Assembly (NCBI GenBank): GCA_914767715.1
Contig: OU612075.1
Span: forward strand, 17,050,001-17,114,000
DNA length: 64,000 nt
Source: Membranipora membranacea
Taxonomy: Eukaryota; Bryozoa; Gymnolaemata; Cheilostomatida; Membraniporidae
Direction: 5' to 3'
The position numbers were made by a program, and so were the translations under genes. The notes below the pieces were generated by a model, which was given only the letters and a program-made list of their open reading frames with translations, was not told where the DNA came from and searched no databases. Positions 53,316 through 64,000 of this stretch are shown here, one piece after another. How positions within the stretch are numbered: position 1 is the first letter of the stretch; every line of letters starts with the position of its first letter.

Positions 53316-55087
53316 ACTTTTCTCCTTCAAAACCATCCATGATCTCAACGTTGAACTCTGTCTATTGGAGGGAGTATATCCGTCCATTGGGTAAATAGGG
53401 ACAGTAATAATTGATAAAATGGAGTATGGTACAAGTTCAGTTAGCTTATTCCCGCCTGAGTCTTTAGATATCATAACTCTTGTTTGGCCATCATAAAATG
53501 TATATAAATCTCTTCATGTGTGTCTCTTTATGATTATAAGTTGCTGAGGTAGCAAATTAAACGTTTTATGTACTAAAGTAAAGTCATAGCTGTCTGCGAA
53601 TATGCGTGTCATCTCAATCTGGATTCTGTGATTATATATTTTGTATTTTTTTGTAGATATTTACCCCACAGTTGTCAATTTAATATATAATATAATATTA
53701 TAATATAATATATCAAAATATAATTTCAAGTACATTGGTCATTTATCAATGAATTACGCTTGAAGTAATATCTCAATCACACTTTTGATACCTACCAGCA
53801 CCAAGTCACCTGACAGCTGTATGAAGTGACTGAGTTAGACAAATGATCAAGTATTTCAAATCAACACGCTATAGGCTACAGATTGATACTCAAGTGACAG
53901 AGGTGTCCCTATCACTACAACCGTATATCTCCAGTTTGCATGAACGTACACTGGTATAGCCAAAGAACCCATCCTCCTACTTACCAACTATGTTTGTGTA
54001 TAGGGTGAAACCGAGTTTTGCGCCAAGGAGATAGAGTTGTGGAATGATCAAAGAAATTTAATTTATCTACCTTGATCGATATTCATGGCGTTCATGGGAA
54101 TAAATTTTAGCGTTATCTTTGTATCATAATTTAGTAAAATGATTACATAACTATCTATCGGTAAGCATAATATGCTTGTCAAAACATTCGCTTTTGTAGC
54201 TGAAAATTTGACTCATGCTATCGATGCTATCAACCTATCACAGAATTGATATTAGAGTTTGGGCAATAAACAAATTTCACGCCTTGTTCCTCATAGTTAA
54301 ACATCTGATATCAATATATTGTCAACAAATGTGGAGCAAGGGTACCCGAGATAGTTCCATAGAGTATGAGGACTGAGGTGCCTGTATCGAGGAGTATTGT
54401 ATTGTACAACTGTGGTGTACAACGCTACAACCAATTTATTTTATACATGTATTATGAATATGAATGTGATCATAATTTGGAGTCATCTCACATTGGGTGC
54501 AGAGACTTCATACATGATAATCCAAAAACCCATAGAAAACTCAATACATCTCTGACCTAGATTTTCAATTTTACACCCCTTATTTTACAACACAATTTCA
54601 CATAAAAACAGGTTTATTTGTTATTTCATCTCATGAATGAGGCAATACAATAAACATATCAGTATTTCTTACAAATAGAAAATTAAAAAAAGGTTCTTAA
54701 AAGAAAAATTCATTGAGTAATTCTTTTGAGGGGAGGTGAAATTAACTGCAGACAGGTGCCCAAGTTGCTCTGCCAAAATACAGTGATACTATTATGATGT
54801 GCAAGTGATTCACATACATACACATTCATACAAGATTGATCATCACTGCACAAAGAAGGTTTATAATAAATCAGGGCTTTAAGCCATAGACAATGACCTA
54901 CTCTGGATAAATGGTTCAGTGATGGATTAGTAACTGGGATCTGGGCTAAACAAAAATAAGGTAAGATAGATGGTTTAAAGTAGAGAGACAACTTGGAGAT
55001 TCCATGTAAGTAGTAGGCTATAATAGTTATAGTAGACTGTCACAATCACTATCAGTCACCGTGTCCTGTGACTGCTTTGACTATCTA

Positions 55088-55119
<32 letters not shown>

Positions 55120-56729
55120 ATATATATATATATAAGAATCATTCTTATTGATTGACAATGAGTGACATTAGTAAGTAAGTGAGTAGGCCTGTTGCCTGAC
55201 CTTTGTGTGTTACAGGATCAGTGTAAGTAAGTACTAGTAGTTAATTAATTCCTTCTTTCTACAGTCGAGCTAGCTTAGTGATGTTCTCCTAGCTCAACAA
55301 CTGATCACATTCACTGGGTTAATCATTTCAAGCATGTCACCAACACCTATGGTAATATCATATTTATGGTTAGCTCCATATGCAGTAAGCAAACATTTTT
55401 TGGGCTCACTGGGTAGGCCTATATATCACCCTGGGTTTTAGGAATGTCTTTAGTTTAGGTACAAACAACTACAATCACATCAGAATTGTTAATTACTTGG
55501 CCCCAATCCACAGGAGCTCCATCGCTGTTGATTGGGACCTATTATGAGTATTTGGGATAACCAGGCCTAACAACAACATCATCCCCCTCCTCTACTGCGT
55601 TGATTTGATAGACTAGACCGGGAAGTAGATGTGAGGTAAGTGCACAGTGAAGATGTAGCTTCAACCTAATATTCATTTTTTTGGGGAACTAGTAGTTTCA
55701 TCATTCCATGTAGGCGAGGTATGTCCCCCATAGACCCTCCGCCCTACCAAGCCAACGAGCAGTTCACTCAATCGAGTTGATTGGCCTCATTTGATCACAA
55801 ATTTAAACCAGATATACTACTTTGAACCTCAGATTTCCGTTTGGACTCTGTCTAGTAAGTCCTACCTAGACCTAGCTAGGCCTATGGGGCCTTTGGACAC
55901 CTTTGTTCTTGACAGATGAACATGTGGGATATGCCTTGTAACCTAAACTAATAAAGGTCTTTTAAGATGGTCTATCGTCCGCAGTCAAAACTGGTGTGTA
56001 AGGTGGGCCTATACAATATGTTTGGCCCTGCTTTGCTAAATCAAATCTACTTTAAATAGTGTGTATTGGTCACACAATCATCATCTAAACTCCCTTAGGC
56101 CTACTCACTCATTATGATCAAATCTGAATCACGCATACTATTCGGATACGACCACTGCATCAAGTTGCAGACACATTACGCGCACGCTTACTTATTTTTT
56201 GTTTGGGTGGGGGGGAGTGTTCGTCTTCTGACCCAGTACAGAACCTCTACCCCTCATGAAGGCTCCCCGGGACAGGGAGTATGTAGGGCCTACTGGAAGT
56301 CCTCATACAAGTGCATATAGGTTGTACCACCCTACCAACTACCCAAATCAGGCATACTCTCTCCTACATTTCTCGAGCCTTACTCAACTTTTGGTATATT
56401 TCTGAAAATTATGGAACTGCTCTGATTGTGGATGTCGGAATATTTTTCAGCTTGATAATTACTCAAATTCCGGCTAATTACCTAGCTAGGACCACAGAAT
56501 AATGCTTTTATAGCCACATTGTATTTGATGAGGGCTGAGCCCATCTGTGATTAGCAGATTTTCAACAGCACAGAAGCTGCTTGCTCACCGTGCAAAACTA
56601 TGACTATATTGTTGGTTAATTTTTTGTAGAGTTCTGCGGATTGAAAAAAACACAATTGAAATACTCAATTCTAATGATCTACATCGGATAAAACAAAACT
56701 GACCACACAGTAAAAGTTTGCACGACACA
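53316..56729. other. Intergenic region between TBC1D19 and the FERM gene
   Basis: No supported exon. It contains the TBC1D19 3' untranslated region, an (ATCT)n(AT)n microsatellite at 55083-55134, and a minus-strand frame at 54710-54991 without recognisable similarity. Confidence 0.5.
55083..55134. repeat. (ATCT)n(AT)n microsatellite
   Basis: Compound tetranucleotide and dinucleotide run. Confidence 0.9.
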
Positions 56730-59700
56730 ATGACCTTGCGTCATGGGAAATCTTTGGCGTGTAAAGTCATACTGCTTGATGATCAAGTCCCTGAGTTCAA
56801 TATCAGTGTAAGTTTCCTTCCCTACATGCTGCCATTTGATATCATTGAAGTTCATGTTTGTCACAAGCAGCATCACAAAGATATGCTACACTGTGTGAAG
56901 CTCAGTTGCTGACCTAAAGTATTTGTCCGCCAACTTGCACACAATTGATAAAGTGAAACTTGTGGCTAGCTCATTGCTTTATATAAACTCCCACCTCAGC
57001 TAGTGAAGATTGGTGTTAGATAATACAAGGTCACCCCCAAACTAGTTCTAAGCTAATATTTACACCAGTCCTGTAGAATATTTTTCTCCGTTGCCTGTAG
57101 TGGAAATTTATAGCATCGGTTAATGTTCGATGAATACCATAAAAATGACAAACCTCCCCCATTTAGAATTGGTTCATCTTTTTATTGTTCTGACAATTCG
57201 GGTGGCCTATGCCTATTATGGCTCGTTATGTCAGTGGTTATGTCTCAAAGTTGCAGAGACCTGTGGCGGTGTAGATCAGGTCATACTGGGCTCACATTTT
57301 ATTGAGAGGGACCAGAAACAATCAATTCACTGTTTATTCCTTCCATTCCTTCCATTCTGCTGTTTGCATTTCTATGGAACAACATACTTAGATTGATAGT
57401 TATGTGTTTTGATATAAGACGATGTATTGTATCAAAATGCCACATATTTCCACTGAAAATCACTATTTCGCGTATGGGCATACAGAATGTATAATGTGGT
57501 TTTGATCTCATCTATATTATATTAATTCTGTAGTCCTGACTAGCCTAATATTCTCTTTCGTCCTCCCATGACTCGAGATTTATAATGTAATCCTCTCCAC
57601 CCACTCCTCAAGCTATGGAAACATTAAGACAAGAATCACAAAGGTTACTATGACACTCAAGGTTATATCTCGGTCATAATATTGACTAATTAATTCTCTC
57701 TCTGGCCTCACTGACTCACTGATTGTTTTTGTATGAGTGTTTTTGTTTTTCTCAGAGGAAAGCTTACGGTGAGGATTTATTTACACATGTAGTCAAACAT
57801 CTCCAGCTACTGGAGTCAGACTACTTTGGTCTCGAATATAAAGGAAAAGAACAGCAGGACGTAAGTAAGATACCAGACTGTGTGGGTGGGTTGGGTTGTG
57901 CTCTGCCCACCATGTATATCCATCTGGGTACCCTGGCTATGTCTAGACATAAGTGACATTGCTCGCTGGATGACATTACTACAAGGTAGCTGTCTTTCTC
58001 TTACATACTTACTCTGTGATATTCTCTTCGTCTTGCTGCCGCGCACTAACCATCTACTACTATATATATAACATCTCATACTACACCTGACCAAGGTCAA
58101 CCTCTAAAGAGCAACTCGACTGGGGTTGAATAGATGTTAATCTAAGAAATTTAGCGTTAGTGGCTTTTCACTGCTAGGCGATGTACTTTAGAGGCAACTT
58201 AATCCCAACAGCTGAACAGCCGCCACTTTGAAAAAGACATGCCTTGATTTCTGTAATTAGATTTTCATTTGAAATCACCCTTGAACTTTGAGTGATGGGT
58301 GATTCTGCATTCAAACATCATCAGTGATGTATGCCTTGTCATAACTGACAGCATTATGCTTTGAACTTGAATGCTGCATCAAATGGCCTGATAACAAAAA
58401 GCTGTTATTTCCCTTTACTGGTGTGGATAAAGTTCAGCTGTTAGTGTGATGAGACCTAAGGGTACCAAGAAATAGGGAACGATTCAATAAAAACTAACCT
58501 GAATAACTTTCATATCAGCAGTAGGGTAGGTTTTGAAAGTGATGGGATGAAATCATTTGTCTATAACATAGGCCTACTGAGAATATACTCTAGTTATAAC
58601 GATGCTGCCGCATGATCACCATCCGTCCAAAATATTGACAATGTTGTATTGCAGCCTAACACTATGCTATGCCCCCTGGTTTAGTTCTATATTTGCTCTA
58701 TAAATGGGCTAAGCTGTGCAAAAACGACTGTATACTGTCAGAAGAAAATTCAACAGAGTGTGGGTCAGATTCGATAACCCAGCTTTGTGATGCTCTTATG
58801 CCGAAGGTACTTGAAAAGACCTCAGTGAGAACATCCGCAAATTGAGACATTGTAGTTTTAAACTCACGGCAAGTTATCATATGTTGGACCACTGTATATA
58901 AAATCAGGCTCACATCATGAAATAAAATCCATGCTCACTTAGGTATTGATTACCGAAGTATTCATCTGACGACTTTGATACACTTTCCAGTAATGTACAG
59001 TACACCTTGCTTTCCGGAGGAGTATTTAGTCGATGGCGTGCCTGTATTACATTGCACAACACTTTACTTTATCAATATTTGGCATTAGATTTCAGGCCTT
59101 CCAGATTGCTTTTTCTCAGCTATTGTATCAACTCAGTCTCAGGGATTTCGTTCAGTTAGGTATATAGCAGTTTAAGTTGAGATGTTAGGCGAACATATCC
59201 CAGATGAGCCAATCTAAGATGGCAATGAAGTTGGAATTTGAGAGTGCACTGAAGTGAAATATACCTGGGCAAGCAAACTATCTGAGCGTTCGATGCTCTG
59301 TTGGATGAACTGAGTTTGCACTTTGAAAATAGTATGGAATGCTGTAATTAAAGTATTTGAGTAAAACACAACTGCCCTCAATTAATTCAAGAGGGTGCTA
59401 ACGATAGCCTTTGTTTTAACATATATCTACTCATTGTGGGCGGGTACTCACACCACTCATCTAATTACAAACTCAAAGTCCAGTAACTGAAGATGAAGAT
59501 TAGCGAAGCAGTCAATGTTTCATCTCAGTTTGCTCAGATCTGCCCTCGAGCTACGAACACTGATTCAATCAATGAGATGCTAACTCAGTGTGTTTCTTAG
59601 AGTCTGAAACAATACATCCCTCACTAGAGAGAGAGAGAGAGAGAACAGCTCTCTGCTTTATTGGGCAGCAATATGAAACTTGCAAACAAATCAGTTTTCT

Positions 59701-62700
59701 CAATAATTTCAGTGTTACTGTTTGTTCTATGTGATAAATACAATGAGTTGTTGTATTTGTACAAGTTGTAAAAGTCATCAGTAATACCTTTTGGGGAATA
59801 TACCATCAATAATGTCAATAGTGCATTTTCGTGCCAGCAAATATACTTTATTGGCAGCAAGACATCCGGAAGTTTATTGAGAAATCGGATGGAAAAATGT
59901 GGAATCCTGCTACAAAAAAAGCTTGGGTCATACCAAGGATATTAACTCCTTGGTCATACACCCTTGATTGCTGACTGGGCCTTATATTCCGGCTTATACT
60001 AGGTCTTTTAGTGATTATTCACAAATTGCCCAGATCATTTTGATGATAAACAAAATGGCCTTCGTGCTATTTTATGAGACTCTGTCAATCTCAATCTTAT
60101 GCTCAATCTTATGCTAGTGAAACTCAACGCTGAAATGTGGCAGTGAGTATTGCTGTTGACAATATGTCTGCCATGTGGCAGCAAGTCCCAGTGGAAAACA
60201 AACAAACATCACATGTTAGTCCTGGCTCTATTGCATCATATCACAGTGTGCAGGGTTTTGATCAGCAACCCTTTCAACCACACCCAGCAGAAATTTACAA
60301 CATACAGTCAGATATCAGATAGTAGTGCTAACTCTTACCTAATGTGGCATACTCAATGATGATCTCCTCTCTAGTGAGCTCAGTCATAACTCATCAACAC
60401 GAGGGTGGGGGGGGGGGGAGGTAGTACCTGTCCTACTTTGTAGTCCAGTCACAGGTCACCCTGCAGAGTGACTGTATACTATGCATAAGTCCTGCCCGAT
60501 CTTATTTGCTCACTAACCTATTTACTTACCTACATACTTACTCAGATAGATGATATATGTTCACAGTAGCATAGTGCAGCTTTGCTGTTCGAAGCTGTGA
60601 TGTGTTTCTATTTCTAGGCCAAAGTTCTCAGCTGCAGGAGCCACCTTTCTCACCGGAATGTGTGTTTATACTCCTTCCTTAGATGCCTTGTATGAATCAT
60701 TGTATCTTGTTAGCTGATTATTATTTCCCATTGATATCCCATGTGGTATATAGGGCAGCAATCTCCTTCACTGGGAATATTTTAGTTTAATTATGTTATA
60801 ATACTCCTATGTTTGCAGAGATGGTTGGACAGAGAGAAGCCAATCTTATACCAGATAGGCAGAGATTCTGAACTCTCCTTCAAATTCAAAGTCAAATTCT
60901 ACACTCCAGATCCTAACCTACTGGAGGATGAATTCACCAGGTAAGCTAGTGTAGACTATCCCCCCCCCTCCCCCCTCTCCCCCCTCTCCCCCCCTCTCCC
61001 CCCCCCTCCCCCCCTCTCCCCCCCTCCCCCCTCCCCCTCTCCCCCCCCTCCCCCCCTCTCCCCCCTCTCCCCCCCCTCTCCCCCCTCTCCCCCCTCTCCC
61101 CCACTGGCTCTCATTGCATGATAATCATTACGAGTCTCTGTATGTTACTAGTTACTCAATCAAGGGCTTAGCCTATGAGCTCGACAACCCCTCCCGCCAG
61201 TCCTCCATTACTCAGGGCATATTAATATACGGGATTAGATCAAGAACCTTACTCCTGGATTAGACCTTGGATTAGATGGATGGATTTATTACTATCACTG
61301 ACTACAACGTGTGAAATTCGATGTAAAAGGTAAAAGACAAAACATAGAAAAATCAGGTCCATGTGGTAGAAATTAAAAATGATATATTGTTTAATGAGAT
61401 GATCTACATACCATCTGGTAAAAACACGCCCTTGGACCGTAGCATGATTTTGGTAAGGAGGTAGGCCTAGATGAATAGGTCTGATTCAAAGCTCCTGGAT
61501 TTCCTGGCAAGCCGGCCAGGTATGTCAAATTTGTTGGCAAGAACCACTCTATGAGGCTATAACATGAATGATGAATGAACTGTAGTGGCTCACCACCAAA
61601 CAGCATCAGCTCTCCAGTAATAGGAGCCTGTCACTCTCAGTCAGCTCACTGTATGGCATTCCATGGCAGGTTTCTGTTATTGTTATATCACATCTAATGA
61701 CAAAACAAGTGACTGTGTCGGCTAAATATCGCCACCTAATGTTTATTCAATCTGCCTAATGGCTTTGATATAAAAAATACCAAACTCATTTTTTCGTTAC
61801 GATAATATCTCTTAATACTGCGAAGAGCGAGTTTTATTGATATAAGCCAGTTACTTAGGTTAGCTTTTAATCTAAACATTTTAGGACTACACAGGACTAT
61901 AATAAAGTATCAAAGATCAATTTCTGATATGTTTGGAATGACGTGCTGCCCTGCGGACATTTCACAATCTCTACAAAACCCCTATGGAACGTCGACTGAG
62001 ATCAGTGAAACTGATATACATCATAAAAATTATGCCTTAGTGAAGTTCTGCCTCTGCTAAAACTTGACGGACCAACCAGGCTTCCCGTCGTAAACCCCCT
62101 GTCCCATAATGCACTTATCTCCGGAATCTTGTCTGGGCACCAGATCTAAGATCTGCAGGTTGGTTGTGCTTCCAGCATGTAGAAAACTACTTTCCAATGA
62201 TTGGCAAAATTCACCAAATTTGAGCTCCTAGTCACAGCTAGGTCACCTAACTCAGCCCTGACTGTATCAGCTAGGTCACCTAACTCACCCCTGACTGTAT
62301 CAGCTAGGTCACCTAACTCAGTCCTGACTGTATCAGCTAGGTCACCTAACTCAGCCCTGACTGTATCAGCTAGGTCACCTAACTCAGCCCTGACTGTATC
62401 AGCTAGGTCACCTAACTCAGCCCTGACTGTATCAGCTAGGTCACCTAACTCAGCCCTGACTGTATCAGCTAGGTCACCTAACTCAGTCCTGACTGTATCA
62501 GCTAGGTCACCTAACTCAGCCCTGACTGTATGTATGTCTGCCACTCGTATGTATCATTCTTATCACCAAATTCTCAGGAGATTTGATAACTAGCTAGGCC
62601 ACTGGTAAACCCATATTCTATTGCATCTATGTACATAATATTCATTCACTGTCTTCAGTTTCTCCTCATCTTCATAACAAACCGCTCACAGGTTATAACA

Positions 62701-63464
62701 GTTCTGACTCCGTTCTCCTTAGGGTATTCCGACACAGTCTCATATTCATGTTACCCCACATTACTGTATCATGACTCTGAATTGAACTCAGTTTGTCTCT
62801 GAGCAATAGTTATCTGCACTTTATCACCAGCATATTAGCCTTACCATCATAAATACACTCATCACTGAAGAGTTCCAGCTATGAGACATTTTGACATGGC
62901 TGGTGACCTCAGTGTAATTGCGTTGATTGCGTTATGACTTTGATGAGCCTTTTCTAGTGGACTTTCTTTTTATCTTTTCATGAATTCATTTGCATTCTTG
63001 ATTGCTTCCTTTTCTTCAACAAAGCACTATATAATATTCATAATGCTAGCAGGTAGGTCAAGTATATATCATTTTGACATCCCCATCCCAAAGGTCTATC
63101 CTGTGAAATGTTATTGAATCAATCACAAATCACAATGGAAATTCCAGAGTGCCATGACGCAGATTTTTTGTTTATTTGTGTCGCCAAAACTCACATAATA
63201 TAATCCTCACTGTAATGTTACTGGTTTTGTATTAAATTTCAGATACTTATTTGCTCTGCAAGTCAAGCAGGATCTGGCGACCGGACGTCTGGTGTGTAAC
63301 GAGAACACGACGGCCATGTTGTCGGCGTACATCGCTCAGGGCGAGATCGGGGATTACTCAGAGGAGGAAATGCCTGATCATACCTACCTCAAATGTATCA
63401 GCTTCATACCTAACCAGACAGACGAGCTGGAGCAGTGCATCATGCAGTATCACAGGGGCTTCGG
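56730..63464 (+). CDS. FERM-domain protein, FARP/FRMD7-like, first four coding exons
   Basis: Membrane-cytoskeleton linker; only the N-terminal FERM lobe(s) are in the window. Exons: 56730-56807, 57756-57860, 60819-60940 and 63243-63464, phases 0, 0, 2 and 2, giving about 175 residues before the right edge. F1 lobe: ACKVILLDDQVPEF, GEDLFTHVVKHLQL, ESDYFGLEY and RWLDREKPI. Start of F2: FKFKVKFYTPDPNLLEDEFTR, YLFALQVKQDLATGRL and IAQGEIGDYSEEE. The phrase YLFALQVKQDLA.GRL.CN is closest, from memory, to FARP1/FARP2 and FRMD7 among FERM families; EPB41-like and FRMD3/5 forms differ there. A downstream RhoGEF (DH-PH) region would make it FARP, its absence FRMD7-like. The ATG at 56730 is the first in frame; an acceptor-like ACACAG lies just upstream, so a noncoding exon may precede it. 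Confidence 0.85.
57861..60818 (+). other. FERM gene intron 2, no other gene seen
   Basis: A 3-kb intron with a short (GA)n run at about 59628-59643 and a G run near 60408. Short frames on both strands are unconvincing. Confidence 0.6.
60961..61101. repeat. Pure polypyrimidine tract, about 140 bp
   Basis: An uninterrupted C/T strand made of CCCCCCTCT-type units, 20 bases after the exon 3 donor of the FERM gene. Long homopurine-homopyrimidine tracts can form triplex DNA, and assemblies are error-prone here. Confidence 0.95.
62236..62532. repeat. 33-bp minisatellite, nine units
   Basis: Nine units with GGTCACC at 62241 and every 33 bases to 62505. A unit is a multiple of three, so long frames stay open on both strands; on the minus strand each unit reads DTVRAELGDLA. 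It lies in FERM gene intron 3. Confidence 0.92.
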
Positions 63465-63498
63465 GTAAGTGATACACTTACTGGGCTTCCCACAATGT

Positions 63499-63620
63499 AG
63501 TTTAAGCGGGATAGTGTCGGGATAGCTGGTAGTAGCATTTTATTATCAACCCCTTTCCCAACAAATATGGTTGATAATGAAATGCTACTACCAGCTATCC
63601 CAACAGTTTAGAGGCTTAAA
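63499..63620. mobile_element. Foldback MITE, about 115 bp
   Basis: GGGATAGCTGGTAGTAGCAT and following bases pair with ATGCTACTACCAGCTATCCC, and outer GTTTAAGC-like ends pair with GCTTAAAT. The loop is about 20 bases. It lies just after FERM exon 4. Confidence 0.7.
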
Positions 63621-64000
63621 TAACCCATAATGCAATATTTTGTAATTTGGTGAATGATTAGTGACCAAATGCAACCCTCAAGCTGCATTTCCACTGCAGA
63701 TTTCCCTATTCTATAAGCTATCACTGAGAGCATCCAAAAAATCTGAATTTTGTGGCAGCTTCAGGCTCATTTAATATGTGATTTACTGTCCAAACTGGTG
63801 CCATAGACTTAATAACGAGCTGTTATTATATTATGGTCACCGCTCCTCCTCATCTGGGAATTCCCAAAAATTGCATTGGGAGTAGAGTATTCAATAATCT
63901 GTCTATGGGACTATTGCTAACTTCACAACCGGACATCGCTGGCTGAGTCGGTGTCAATATTGAGATGGTATTGTCGCTGGTCAGCTGTTGATAATTCTAG

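Noticed and set aside
62201-62593. Plus-strand 130-codon frame with SARSPNSALTV repeats
   Set aside because: The plus-strand reading of the 33-bp minisatellite; no splice or homology support.

Overview
The window looks like genomic DNA of an invertebrate animal, probably marine. Genes are split by many GT-AG introns, the sequence is AT-rich, and short TIR elements, tRNA-like repeats and minisatellites are common. A peptide-hormone (CCK-type) GPCR, a nicotinic-like Cys-loop receptor and short-chain C4-type collagens fit a slowly evolving bilaterian. A cnidarian cannot be excluded, and the species cannot be named from this sequence alone.

Layout. 88-2166 (-): N-terminal exons of an acidic, Ser-rich protein that leaves the window on the left. 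5311-21807 (+): complete 15-exon mitochondrial glutamyl-tRNA synthetase (EARS2). Two unrelated genes lie antisense inside its introns: a 4-exon sigma-class glutathione S-transferase in intron 6 and an intronless Cys-loop receptor in intron 10. 23193-29112 (-): 8-exon cholecystokinin/gastrin-receptor-like GPCR, convergent with EARS2. 29257-36518: about 7 kb with no convincing gene. 36519-53315 (+): complete 15-exon TBC1D19. Its intron 8 holds an antisense tandem array of short-chain collagen C4-like genes: one intact copy, one copy with two nonsense codons in the collagen exon, and one orphan C-terminal exon. 56730-63464 (+): first four coding exons of a FERM-domain protein (FARP/FRMD7-like) that runs off the right edge.

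The genes do not form a pathway. The notable theme is architecture. Housekeeping hosts carry opposite-strand nested genes, and the nested collagen array has undergone duplication, apparent gene conversion and decay. The last codon of its intact copy lies 7 bases from a host splice donor. Two host splice donors have themselves been locally duplicated, one into a 7-unit minisatellite that offers an alternative in-frame donor.

Exon coordinates were derived by hand from splice consensus, reading-frame phase and recalled family sequence. All introns quoted for EARS2, GST, the GPCR and TBC1D19 keep the reading frame across every junction.
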